A stretch of DNA of 64,000 bases from Chondrus crispus (taxonomy: Eukaryota; Rhodophyta; Florideophyceae; Gigartinales; Gigartinaceae): the NCBI RefSeq assembly GCF_000350225.1, contig NW_005178995.1:124001-188000 (forward strand), read 5' to 3'. Each line of letters opens with the position of its first letter. Within the stretch, counting starts at the first letter, position 1. The notes below the pieces were generated by a model, which saw only the letters and a program-made list of their open reading frames with translations, was not told where the DNA came from and did not search any database. Shown here piece after piece: positions 11,678 through 22,831 of this stretch. A program made the translations under genes and the position numbers.

Positions 11678-12344
11678 TGTAGTATAACGACCGACGCGCG
11701 CGCGGGGAGATTATTAACAGTGCGGCCGTGCACGGTGGACATGTGGGCGGGTGTGCCCACGTGTAGGGAGCGCGCGCGTGCCAAGCGGTCGTAATCTGGC
11801 GTACGTGTACAGTAGTGCACGTGTCGGCCAAGCGGTAGTCTGCTAGTATTACGCGTGTACGCTAGCACACGTGGCATCCGTGCGGTAGTCTGTAAGCAGC
11901 GCGTGTGTACAGTAGTACACACGTGTAGCTGCAGCGTCCGCGCGGTAATTAGGAATTGAGGCGCTAGTTTTTTAATGGCGTACAGTACCTGGTACGCACT
12001 AGGCGGCAGGTACTGTATACTGGGACAGGTGTCCGAGGCGTCCCTCTGAGGGGTTAAGACCTGACACCCATCCCCACCAGTAAAATGGGGCAAGCTCGCC
12101 GCCGTCCCTTTTGCGCCTATATACGTCCGTTTCGGTTGTCTATCGTGCGCGCTGGCTTCTAACCCGTTACCGGTGGCTCCCGTTCACGCACCACGGGGCG
12201 ACTGCGCGTAACCGGCCAGTGAGCCACTCCCTTTTCGCGAGCTCGTCCGATCGGTTCAATTAGGGCGTCGCGTCCATGCTGCGTGCTCCCTCGCTATAGC
12301 CTCCGCCTCTCACCCAACCCAGGGCGGAGAGGATTTATCCCACA
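11678..12344 (+). repeat. 3' LTR of the nested chromovirus
   Basis: 667 bp, the same length as the 5' LTR, with roughly a dozen substitutions and no obvious gap by eye. It is followed directly by the target duplication ATTAC (12345-12349). Confidence 0.93.
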
Positions 12345-12391
12345 ATTACACACGGTGCCCATATTTGAATCAATCCTAATCGTCAAAATAT

Positions 12392-13998
12392 TTATTCCAA
12401 AAAGCTGGTAATTCTGGTCTGGCGCGATGCCTGCGACCGCTTGCGCTTCAACTGTCTCTGAGTAGACCGCAGGGAATTGATAATTAGAGGGTCTATGGCA
12501 TCATGACTGTCGAGCAGATGGCGAACTACAACCACCGCCCGCAATTTTTTCTCAAACTTCATCTCGTCAAGATATGAAACCTCGTCATCTGCATGCTCTG
12601 TCGCTTCCGTATTTCCGCGGATGCCTGCGGCGGCCTTCTCTGCCAAATTGTCTTCATTAATGTCCTCAAAACAGTCATCCTCCCTGACCGGATTGAGAAT
12701 AGAACGCACGGACATGTTCGCTCTCACATTGTCAGGCAACAGACTAGATAGAGCAACCCGTATTCCCGCCACCTCCTTATCCTTAGAACTTCTTGGGTCT
12801 AGACAATTCCCATCCATTAGATCCGTGTGGCTCCAACAATTGGCCATAACACTTTTCGGAAGTTGATCCCATATGGTCCGCATCCACCTCATCGCCGTTA
12901 ATTGGTCCACTTTATAAATTTCCCCGACACCAGCATCCACACGGTCCAAATCATGCTCGTACTGTAGTCGCCGGTACCTCACCTTAAGAGCTGCAATAAT
13001 TCCGGCATCCATAGGTTGCAACTTTGACGTGGTATTGGGGGAAAGAAACACAATCTCTACGTTGTCTAACGGAGGAAGTGAGTCAACATGTCCATGGGCA
13101 GAACAGTTATCAAGCAGCAAGACAACGTTTCGATTAGAGCCTGTTCGAGTCACCTAGGATGAGAACCGAAGTAGCCATCCAACAAAAAGATCTGTTGTCA
13201 TCCACGCCTTGCGGTTGCTGTGATAATCAAAGCCAAGTTCTTGCCCGGTTTTCTTCTTGTAGCACCTCGGTTTGTAGGCCCTTCCAATGCACATGAGCGG
13301 CACTTTTTCCGTACCATTTGCGTTACAGCAAGCAAGGTAGGTTAGTCTCGTTTTCTCCATCTTGCGCCCAGGGAGTCTTTGAGCTGCGATCGTGCGGTCG
13401 GGTGCCATAGAGTAGTAGTGTCCGAACTCATCGGCATTGAATATGTCTTCTGGGTTGTAAACTTGGAGGATCTTGCGAATATCGGGCACAGCCTTGTCAA
13501 TTGCAGACTGGTCTGCGTCGCCACTCTCGCCGTGACAATTCAGAGACTTTAGGTTGCAGCGACGCTGGAAGTTGTTGAACCATCCAGAGCTGAAGCGAAG
13601 ATGTTTTCGCTGCTGGGGCGGGAGTTGGGAATTCATCTTGGACTGTAACCGCGCGGCTTGACGTCGAATTAATTCGTCGTTGATACATCGACGATTGGAA
13701 AACTGTGCGTTTACCCACGAGTACAAATCAGACTCTAGCTCCTTACACTCCCCAAGGCGGTATCTCTTGTGAATCGCGGACGGAAAAAGCGAAGGTTTGT
13801 AGACACTGCGGAGGAGGCGGGACATGGATGATTGACTAGGTGGACGCAATAGGCGGAACGTTTTGCACGCCCATGCTGCCAATGTGGCTTGATCGAAGGG
13901 TTGACGGCCTGAGACGCGGCGTTCTTTTCGTCAACAATTTGTTGCTTCTGCAAAACTGTTAGAGTGCAGCTGCGCCGGGCATCTTGAACAGTTGACAT
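12392..13998 (-). pseudogene. pogo/Tigger-type transposase (DDE_1 with CENP-B-like HTH), two lesions
   Basis: Reading from 13998 (MSTVQDARR) the protein has a CENP-B/Tc5-type pair of helix-turn-helix segments (LTVLQKQQI; AAWACKTF; PSQSSMSRLLR; GWFNNFQRR), then the DDE core. The catalytic residues visible are D in FNADEFG, D in LLLDNCSAHG and D in LQPMDAG, a DD30D-like spacing typical of pogo. Full length would be about 535 codons, normal for Tigger-like enzymes. Two lesions are seen. There is a one-base frame change near 13890-13900, after AVNPS. An in-frame TAG lies at 13154-13156, just before the second catalytic block; frame and spacing continue undisturbed on both sides, so it is a nonsense change rather than an intron. 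It sits inside the TIRs at 4359 and 14368. Confidence 0.88.
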
Positions 13999-14525
13999 GG
14001 TGGTGTGGTGCGGTGCGGTTTGGTTTGCAGGGCAGTCAACACAAGTGTGACCTCGATTTATGCCCTCTTGTGTAAAGTCGCTGGTTGGTTTCGGCGGGAA
14101 GATAAGTGGCGTGCAGCAGAATCTGTTTCGGTTTGGGTGTGCCAAAAATTGATTACAGTCCACAGTTGTCATACTAAAGAATGTTACTTAGATAGTCCAT
14201 TTTGTGGGCTAATATGATAATTGTGTCACTATTGTTATGCACTTATCGAGTATTCACAAAGATATCATAGAAGCAGTAGAATCGTGTCTCCCAACTCGGT
14301 GGCAAAGATGTGTATGCGCATATAGCGAATATTCGCTTATCAAGGACCCCCTTATCGCGAAACCACTGTATTACCATTCTATCGTGACTCTCATACCGTA
14401 CCGAAATCAAAAATGACTTTCCGAAACTCTCTTGTGAATAAATGCTTCTGTCTTTGGTTGCCTGCTATGCAGATTGTCGTCGTTCCCAATTCATTCTGTG
14501 CATTGCTGGAGCCTATACGGGAGCA

Positions 14526-14930
14526 GCACACTCGCGGATGTCCGCACTAGACACATTTCTACCAGCGGTATGCGGTCAAGTGATTTACTCGCATCATACG
14601 ACACGGCGCGCTCTGCGGGGCTCTGTGGGGGCGGTCCCGCTGGTCCTGGGCCACCCAATCGCCCCGACTGGACGACGGCGGCACGCAACGCCACGGAATT
14701 CCCAGACCCTGCATTCCATCGCTCTCCTGCATCGACACCGCCCGCGGGGCTTCACTCGCATCGCCTCCTCCCCGCATTGACTCAGCGCCTGACTGCTCCC
14801 GCCCAAGCTTCTCCCGCACCGCCCCCACCATGCATTCCCCCGGCGCCTCCCCTCATCTCCCTTTATTGCCTCAAACGCCTGACCACTCCCGACCACCTCG
14901 CTTTGCCTCACCCCCGCATCGCTCTCCATT
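14526..14930 (+). repeat. Left TIR of the MULE
   Basis: It matches the reverse complement of 17970-18396. Both arms share a block around CATCATACGACACGGC and a block with CTGGACGACGGCGGCAC. The open frames here are not genes: they appear in mirrored form in the other TIR. Confidence 0.85.
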
Positions 14931-15331
14931 GCGCGAGGCCTCTATAGCCTCTCCACGCTCCGGGTCGCTCTGTCCCCAATTTGCCTCAGCTCCTCGCTCT
15001 AGGTCCCCTTCTCATTCTACCCCGCCTGTTCGCATGCCTGCTTCACCGGCGTCGCCTTCTTGTTCGCCTTCGCCACCAGCGCCCACCGCCTTGATCCCCA
15101 CCGCGCGCACCTCGGCGCACAGATTTGACAGCTGATCTGCGGCTGTTGCCGCGCCTCCTCCACGGTAGCCGTGGATGGCTTGTGAAGGCGACGTCTTCTC
15201 AATTAAGGGAACAGATCGTTGAGTGCACGTGTGGGAGACCAGTGACATACAAGAGCCAAGATGTGGACTTGGGGGACCCAGTGAATTAGTCTACCATGGA
15301 TTTGAAGGTTTGAAGGGTCGCTTTATTTTGG

Positions 15332-17813
15332 CTAAGGCTGGAACAGAGTGTTCGCTTTGGACCAAGTGGTCGGAGTTTTTCGCATGTTTGCATCGTGCTC
15401 GATGTCCTGTCTGTAGTTTTTCATAGTCTGAAGGACTGTGCCGTTAATGTACAGCAGCTGGCGGCTTCCACTTGTTAAGCTTGACAATTTCCTTACATGT
15501 TCTATCATCCAGGAGAGGATATCGATTGACTCCTGTGCGGCTTCCCCGGCATTGTTCAAAACAGACTCTCTCGAGTCCTGGAAGAAAACTTGGCTGATAA
15601 AGTTAGATCCTGATGCCGCTTCGATCTGCGCAGAAGCGACAGTTGAGAGCCCATCACTGGCCTTCCGTCGCTTTGAATGAGTGAGTGATCCTTCGAACAG
15701 GGGAACTAATCTGTTTTCGTCTCTCCGTGACTTAATGAAAGGCGGCTGACGACCCCTAATCAATTCACGATGCAACGGCAATTCCATGCCTTGAACAAGG
15801 TGTTTGCACAATAGAAACGGGTTTTGTAAGTATGCAGGGCATGAACAAGTCCATTTAACCTTATCCACATTGTAAATCCCTTTTACGGGAGTTGATGTTG
15901 CCTTTTTCCATTCCTGCGCAAACGCCCGCCACCAGCTTGGTTTCTTTCGTCCATTCATCATCAATTGGTAGTCTGAGTTAAACTTGGTCATGAGCTTCGT
16001 CTCTATGACGTACAGTAGTAAATCTGGTCTTGGCCGGTTGTATGGCAAAAGATAAAGGCGCTTTAAAACTGAGAAATGCGACTCGCACATCATTGTCGTT
16101 TTGGTGAGGGGGATGCACGACGCAAGTCGCCTTCCCCAGCAATAAAACATATTTCCGTCGTACCAATTCTTAATCAAGTACGCTTTAAGCGTCTCCTCAC
16201 CCTCTGGAGAAAAAAAGAGATCTATTTCTTCCCGTGCTTGCTGTTCAGAGAAAACTGTAGAGAATTCAGGGTCGAAAAAAGGATGGCGGTTAAACTAGAG
16301 ACTGATCAACTCAAGTAACTTTGTCTCTCGCTCCTGGGAGATTTTAGTCTTCTTATCTCTCCGTAGACCTCCAATCTTCTGCTTGATGGCTCTTTTAATA
16401 TGCCAGAGGCACAAAGACGGGTCTATTTTATACACCTGTTTGATGGCATCCAGTTGACCAGAATCCTTATCTGAAAAGAAGAAGGTAGGTCGAAACGCCA
16501 CCAACATATCGAACAATCCTCGGAAACATTCATATATTGTGTCCTTTCTCCGCACGTTTTCTGACGATGAAACACTGCCGGACTCAATAAAAATGTAAGC
16601 GAGCGGAAAGCCAGCACCCAGCACTGCGCCGATCACAACAAAAAGTTCCCATGATAATGAATTAGTCTTGTACGTAGAATCAATAAATCCTTCAACTATA
16701 TTATGTTCTTGACAGGGCATACCTGCCATGCTGGTTTTGACACCGACAGCAAACGGCGAGCGTTGGTGAAAGAAAACATCGAACGTCTTGCTCTCTTGAG
16801 CATACAGTAACACAGATTCTTTAGGGTCGACAGCCTTTCGAAATTGTTATGTCATTTGGTCCAACCACAGTTGGTACACTTGAGGGTACTGAATAAGCAC
16901 ATCCAGACGCCCGCAAGTTGGAGCAAATAAGAAACAGAGTACTACCCTGCCGTGCGTGCTGTAAAACAAATTGCTTCTCCTGTTCAGATAATACATGCTT
17001 GTTCTGGGCCCTTTCGTGCAGCAAAGTATGCTTCACCGTAAGGTTGAGAGTTAAACCTCGGTCATACGAAATAGACAACCTGCCACCACAGTCACGTAAT
17101 CTTGAACTTACCTTGCACCGTTTGGCCTCCGCATTATGGCTTCTCTGACTGCATATATAGGCATGTGTCTTCACACCTTTCTTGTGCGAAACATATCGGA
17201 ACCCTTCAACGTTTTCAACGACAGATTTAACTTTTGTTATAAACTCTAAACGGTTATCCGGGTGCACAGGCTGATCGCTTGCATAACAGCATTCCATAGG
17301 ATACTGCAGCTCCGTCGATGACTGTAAATTACGCCCCTGCTCCCTTGCAATAAACGCTTGCTTGTCTGCAACAAATGGAAGCCAACCCATGAAGTAGATT
17401 TTTTCGGGAACAAGGTCCATGGGGTCTTCTCTTCGACAGGTATTACAACTCGTTCGCGGCTCTCCTTTGGTTCTTAAAAACCTAGGCATCTCACGGTATG
17501 CTTTACATCTGTGATATTTCATTAGACAAAGAGCCCTTAGGTTGTCCAGGGAAGTTTCCTCTTCGCTCCCATGAAGAGCAGTAACTACTGCTAAGAAAAC
17601 GTTTGCATCGATGGTGATATCAGCACACGAATCTACACTGAATATTACCCGTAGTATAGCCTCGACCTCGGCAGCTTGCACGACGACCAATTCACAAAGC
17701 GCTTCAGAGACGTCATGTGGGCTGGGAAACGTTGCTTCGAAGCACTGGTGAAAAAAAAGCTTCGCAGACCACCAGTGCATCTTGGCACTCTGCTGTGAGT
17801 TTAACTTCCCCAT
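15332..17813 (-). pseudogene. MULE transposase with FLYWCH/WRKY-like and SWIM zinc fingers, two lesions
   Basis: I choose the Met at 17813 (MGKLNSQQ), because the frame upstream of it lies in the TIR. N-terminal part: a FLYWCH/WRKY-GCM1-like zinc cluster with YICSQ, CGGRLSI and a late His pair (HTLLH). Then the MULE core: D in IDSTYKTN, D in FFFSDKDSGQ and the LCLWHIKRA block. C-terminal part: a SWIM finger (WTCSCPAY..LLCKHL, a CxC..CxH pattern). Lesions: one frame change near 16821-16835, and one in-frame TAG at 16295-16297, after which the same frame continues with good MULE sequence (FFDPEFS..., NWYDGNMFYCW). Gene order within the TIRs and the three domains fit plant- and alga-type MULEs. 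Confidence 0.85.
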
Positions 17814-17969
17814 CCGGAAACAACTTGCTTGAAGCAGCTCGACGAGAGGAAGGTAAAGCAGCGAGAAACCCCCTCTGCAATGCGGGACGGAAGGGTGAAA
17901 TGACCACCGAGAGTGGGGAGGCGCTGGCGGTTTTGGCAATGGAGCGTGTAGAGAGATGGGGAGGCGAGG

Positions 17970-18396
17970 GGGCCCAGCGACTCGGCCGGGTGTGAGGCGA
18001 TGTGCAGGTCGATGCAGGGTGCGGGGGTGAAGGGGTGACGGGCAAAGCCGCAAAGCGAGGTGGCCGGGAGTCGGGCGCTTGAGGCGATGCGGGGAGGCGC
18101 CGGGGGAATGAAGGGGGGCGGTGCGGGCGAAGCGATGCGGAGAACAGTCAGCTGAGGCGATGCGGGGTGAAGCGTCGCGGGCGGTGTCGATGCGGGAGAG
18201 CGATGCACTGATGCAGGGTCTGGTAATTCCGTGGCGTTGTGTGCCGCCGTCGTCCAGTCGGGGCGATTGGGCGGCCCAGGACCAGCGGGATCGCCCCCAC
18301 AGAGCCCCGCAGAGCGCGCCGTGTCGTATGATGCGAGTAAATCACTTGAACGCATACCGCTGGTGGAAATTTGTCTACTGATGTCCGCGAGTGTGC
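17970..18396 (-). repeat. Right TIR of the MULE
   Basis: Inverted copy of 14526-14930. It overlaps the possible upstream region of the transposase gene and so probably carries its promoter. Confidence 0.82.
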
Positions 18397-18596
18397 CATT
18401 AGACCACCGGGGCAAATGCTATCGGCTGCTCCCAAGACCGACTATTTACAAAATGACTGCATCATTTCAGATACTGTAGAGTGCTTTCTTGCGCCGCAGC
18501 TATCTGACCAGCAATGTAGCACTCCCTCATTTTATTTGGTAAATTCGGTGTTGAAAATGTTTTGAGAACGCAGTAAACATATCCTGAAGTCATTAA

Positions 18597-19884
18597 TCAA
18601 GTACTTCTACCATCCTCGGTATCGGGATGAACCTGTGCGCGAAACTGCATGTCCATCCTGCGCCTCCGCTTCTGTCTGTATCGCTCAAGCGTGCTTCTGC
18701 GCTGCTCAGCTTGTGATGCACCGATTTTGGAGGTGCGGTTCCTCATTCTGTGGAACCGATCCAGATCATCTCGCCGAAGCGGATGCCAGCGAATGTGCAT
18801 GTTAGTTAGCGCGAGACATATACGAAAGAACTTGTCATAGTTGTCCTCTGACCAACGCCACCTCCTCTCCAGCACTGACCACTATCCGCATGCTCTTCCA
18901 AAAACATTCTCAACTATTATACGGTCGGCGGAAATTTTGCGATTGTATCGCTCTTCTGTTGGCTAAAGCCGCTGATTAGGGCGCTTCTTGATGGGATGAA
19001 TCACACGTAGAAATTCGGCACCGCCTTGGTAGCCTTTATCGGCAAGTAAACCCCAGTAGTTGGGGAATTCCACAGAAAGAGGATCCAAGTCGTTATGATG
19101 GCGCTCTTCGCGATGCTTGAGAAGAAACTTTCCATGAACGTTACGCATTCGTTGCATGATTTACAAATCTGAGGTTGAGCCCGGATAGTGCTTGCTGCAG
19201 CACACAGCAAGGCCATTGGATAAAACGGAAACTTCCACTTTATATCCGTAGATTTTATGTTTACCGCTGAAATACTTCTTACCCTCTTGTATATTTCCAC
19301 TGGGTCGGAAGGCCACCTGAAAGGTGACGTCCGTCGCGTATCGGGCTCTCCTGAAAGACGAAAAAAGCTGGTCATTTTGAATCAGCTGAGCCATCCGAAA
19401 ATCGGACTCCACACCGGTCACTTCATTCTTGTATAAAATTCTTGTATAAAACTTCGGAAACACAAAGGACAAACCCCACGATTAACCTTTCAAATGTTGG
19501 TCCTTTCATCCCGAACGTTCGAACCATGAAATCCCAATGCCCACCATGTTTTAGGACACATAATGTCATAAAAAATAAGTCTCGAGGCTTGACGGACGAC
19601 CTCCTTCCTCTCCCACGTGTGCACTTGTCAATCACAAACTCTCTTTTAGAATCCCAGATTTCAAGGAGCTCGTCCGGGGTAAAGTTTGTCATCGAGATTA
19701 TTCCGGCAGAGCCACTTCGATCATAGAATTGATCAAAAATCGGCGTGTCCGAATCGTTATCCTCATCTGTGTCGGAGTTCTCGGCCTCGGAAGAATACTT
19801 TCTGATCTCGTGCTCACGCTCCACTGCAGCGTCTGCCAGCAACTGCAGCGCTGCTGTGGCATCATCGCCCGAAATTGGCTGCAT
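18597..19884 (-). pseudogene. PIF/Harbinger-like (DDE_Tnp_4) transposase, decayed
   Basis: About 425 codons on the minus strand starting at 19884 (MQPISGDD). An acidic, disordered start is followed by a helical DNA-binding region (FTPDELLEIWDSK, WDFMVRTFGM). The DDE core shows D in YATDVTFQ, D in LLADKGYQG and E in IVENVFGRA, and the C-terminus has the family signature ALTNMHIRWHPLR. Lesions: a 13-bp tandem duplication (ATTCTTGTATAAA twice, 19425-19450) shifts the frame, and three in-frame stops lie at 19161-19163, 18963-18965 and 18882-18884. After the duplication the frame is constant to the end, so decay is modest. I found no convincing TIRs. The exact family name within the IS5/Harbinger group is inferred. 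Confidence 0.78.
19425..19450. repeat. 13-bp tandem duplication
   Basis: ATTCTTGTATAAA occurs twice head to tail. The unit length is not a multiple of three and accounts for the frame change in the Harbinger-like transposase. Confidence 0.9.
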
Positions 19885-22831
19885 AACGTATGCGAAAGAA
19901 AAGGGTGTGGGGAATTCGTGGAAGTCACGAGTGTGTGAGGACGGTTTGACAGGGATGAGGGACAGGGATTAGGATGATGTGTGTTGAGGGGACCGCGATT
20001 TAACAACTGCCGAATGACTGCATGATATCAAAAATGAGCGGGGGTTTTCCGATAGCAGACCTTTTCAAAAAATATGCAACAATCTCCGCGTTTGACTACG
20101 TATGTACTGTTGAGTGAGGTGTAAATTTTTAATGTGTGTGGCATTTGCAGCAGACGCGTATGTTCCTATGTGCATAGTCCAATAAGCAAGCGCCTCTTTG
20201 ATTACAGTTCGCATTGGGTGTTTTAGAGTGCCCCAGCTATGTTCTTGAAAGGTCTATTGCATAACAAATGTACTGCACTACCTTCTCCGTCACACGTGTA
20301 CGGTACATGCAGTGCTGAAATCTCATGCACGCCAGTTCTTCGACTTCAACAGCAACCTTCCCTTACCGTATAAAAGCCTGTCCGGCCGAAACGCAGCCTA
20401 CACCGCGTCTTCCTCATTTAATTTTAAAGGTATGCACACATGTTTTCAGAGCAACACCGCCTTAAAACTCTTGAAACAATTTAGCCACGGGCACGTGTGG
20501 TACCCTTCAGGGTAGTGCGTCGCGCAAACCACCAATCTGCGTAGCCAAACCTGAGAGCCATAATTCCTCGGTACAGTACTGAAATACAGACGTGTACTGC
20601 TGCGCTCCCTCTACACTTTCTCTTAATTTATTATGATTGAGCAGCAAGGTTGCTGGCTACGTCATTCAGCAAAGCTCACCTCTCACCCATACAAGGCGTG
20701 AGATGTGGGATATCTGAGAGAGCGCGTATGCGAGGTGCCGACGGGTATTATACCATTCTGCCGAATGACGTAGGTGGGTGCAGTAGTTGCGGATTCTCGA
20801 CTCGGCGGTTGGTACCAAGCAAGAGCTGTAAGACGCAATACACTTTGTGCGCATATTAATGAGAGCGACGGCGCGAGCAGAAAGTGACCCATGGCTATCG
20901 AAGGCTCAATATGCTGTCAGAGGCGTTGCCGAGGTAAGTATGGATGCGCAGTGGGTTGAAAGAAAGGGTCTTCAGTCTGGGTTTTATCTAGTACGATTCT
21001 GTTTTGTTCTGTTTTGTTGAACAAAGCAGATCCTCATTTCATAGCATGTCGCTGTCGTTGAATGTATGTATCCACTTCTGTCCCATTTCTATGTGATTGG
21101 AATAGCTCTACCTCATTCATCCCACATCAACAACCTCAACGTGTGGGCTTTCCGTCGAAGCATCTTTCAGTTTTGAACGGTTACGGATCAAAACGAAACG
21201 ATTTCTCAATACCCTGTACACACTTTTTTCTGCCTTTCCTTATTGCCCTGCCCGCCACTCTATTCCTACATCGTAATTATAAGCCCACGCCTTCACTCTC
21301 TGTCCATCTGCACGCGTCCTGTCTCAACCTTTCTTTTTCGAAACACCTGTTTTTGCGCCTTTCTACTATTTAACAATCTATCCCAAAGTCAAGCTCCCAA
21401 ACTCCAATTTTTTTTATTTGCTTCCTTCCTCTTGAGCACACGAACTGTTCTAATTGACCTGTTCGCTGTACATTTTATAACATCATCTTCTTGATTTCAA
21501 AGATTCTATTACGACTACTTTGAGGACAATATCCCCATTTTTGCTACTGTATGTCTCAATATGAACGTATTCGCCGGCTACGCTCTGATCCCAACTCATG
21601 TATTCATGTACAGCTCCACCGTCCTGTACATGTAGGTCCACACTTCGTGTACACCGGTCGCCTCAGGCCTGGAGTGGCCTGATGCATACCAGAGCGGAAC
21701 AAAGAGTCTGTCCCTCTCCGGGTGCGACGAAGATGGAGACACTTCATCTTCTCGCAGGCTCCTTAACCCAGCTAATCTCGAAGAGATTGGGTTTAAGGAA
21801 TTCGCGTGGCCATCGCTACTCACTCGACTGTTTAATTCGGGTGCCACCCACTCCACGAACCCGTAAGCCAGGCAAAAACGACTTTGCCGATTTAAAGCGA
21901 CAGCCTCGTGGACAGAGGGGAACGATCGTGTGTCCAGTGACTTGCCTTTTTCGCGCCCACCCCCTTCACAAAACTTCTGCTTCCGCTCCGTACGACTTCC
22001 CCCTTCAGAGCAGCCGCAGCTGGTAAGAAGTAACATCAGGTATCCTCTTAATAAAATCAGCTTGTCGTGCTGTGTTCTTGAATTAGTATAATCGAGCTGT
22101 TGCCGCTCTTCTACTTGCGCTAGGCATAGTACACTGTATTAGTATTGGAGCTGGTAGCCCCCAAACCCGTTCTGAACAGTCCTGACAATTTCTTTGCAAC
22201 CGAGTTGCTTCGTCCAGCGATGACGCGCATTCCTTGGTGGCTATTAAAGGCAGTTTTGTTCCGTCCTTAGGGATGGCTAAAGGCCCCACTTCTTCATTAA
22301 CAGTCGTATCATAATATGATATGCATATTATGCATGTCACTCCTTTGGCTGCAGGCCAATAGACAGTTTTTGCAATATACCCCGCTCCCTTGGAGCCGTC
22401 ACGTACGCGTTTTCTGGTTGGTAGTGAGACTCTTCCACCCCCCCACAACTCTTTTTCTTACCTGAGCTTTTTCAAGAGTGGAACCCTTTCTCGCTCTAAT
22501 CTCAAAATGATGCCAGTGCCTTTCATTGCGTCGCTATCCATTTCGAGGACAACTTTCTGTATAGGCATCGCGTGACACTCAGTCCCCATCGCCTCAAAAG
22601 CAGCCTGTGAATCCGTCTTCATGAAATAGCATTATTGAACTGTTGTCCCTCTTCTATATGCACGCAGGGTGTACTAGTATTCGGACTGGCAACTCTGTAG
22701 CTCTCTGTTTCGCTGTTTCGCCTCGTTGTGTTGATATCCTCTGTATTGAGTTTGTTTCACACCACGCATGCAACCACCTTCCGAATCACTATCTACAATT
22801 TAGAAACTACAAAACTGTGTTCAAACAACCT
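19885..22831. other. Gene-free region of about 2.9 kb
   Basis: No frame with protein-like composition or motifs. The part at 21230-21500 is pyrimidine-rich on the plus strand. A short hairpin with CATGTACAG / CTGTACATG arms lies at about 21605-21632. The segment may include decayed flanks of the Harbinger-like element and, near 22600-22831, the 3' region of the minus-strand gene that ends at 22832. Nothing else was recognised. Confidence 0.5.

Larger units (their letters stand above)
4417..12344 (+). mobile_element. Ty3/gypsy chromovirus-type LTR retrotransposon, nested in the pogo element (fossil)
   Basis: Two 667-bp LTRs (4417-5083 and 11678-12344) flank a 6.6-kb interior, and the whole is bordered by a perfect 5-bp target duplication, ATTAC (4412-4416 and 12345-12349). 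Parts in order: 5' LTR, a primer-binding-site candidate at 5087, an Arg-rich gag region, reverse transcriptase, RNase H, integrase, a chromodomain-like segment near 10.1-10.27 kb, a long non-coding 3' segment, a polypurine tract and the 3' LTR. The order RT-RNase H-integrase-chromodomain defines the Ty3/gypsy chromoviruses. By eye the LTRs differ at roughly 2% of positions, so the insertion is young. The copy is broken, with a few breaks. Confidence 0.93.
4359..14368 (-). mobile_element. pogo/Tigger-like DNA transposon, split by an LTR element
   Basis: Perfect 18-bp terminal inverted repeats (CAGTGGTTTCGCGATAAG) lie at 4359-4376 and, inverted, at 14351-14368. Each is bordered by the TA target duplication typical of this superfamily (4357-4358 and 14369-14370). 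A 7.9-kb LTR element with its own 5-bp duplication occupies 4417-12344; removing it and one duplication copy leaves about 2.08 kb, a normal size for a pogo element. The transposase gene runs on the minus strand at 12392-13998 and has one frame change and one in-frame stop. The LTR element entered the space between the left TIR and the 3' end of the transposase gene. Boundaries are exact from the sequence; the family assignment rests on the transposase motifs and the TA site. Confidence 0.92.
14526..18396 (-). mobile_element. Mutator-like element (MULE) with long TIRs
   Basis: Inverted repeats of about 0.4 kb at both ends (14526-14930 and 17970-18396) enclose a minus-strand MULE transposase. 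The first 200 bp of the two TIRs are nearly identical, beginning GCACACTCGCGGA on the left and inverted on the right; similarity falls toward the inside, where the repeats become C-rich. I could not find the 9-bp target duplication expected of MULEs, so the outer limits are uncertain by a few bases or the site has decayed. The element starts 157 bases beyond the pogo element. With two lesions in the transposase it is probably non-autonomous now. Confidence 0.85.

Noticed and set aside
11431-12093. 220-codon minus-strand frame, repeated at 4413-4922
   Set aside because: It lies in the LTRs of the nested gypsy element, antisense, with no family resemblance.
14442-15135. Long Pro/Ser/Ala-rich open frames on both strands
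   Set aside because: They occur again, inverted, at 17.8-18.4 kb and are the TIRs of the MULE; the C-rich composition creates open frames by chance.
18470-20260. TAGAGTGC words near 18480 and 20225 as ends of the Harbinger-like element
   Set aside because: They are in the same orientation rather than inverted, and the similarity is short; no TWA duplication is evident.
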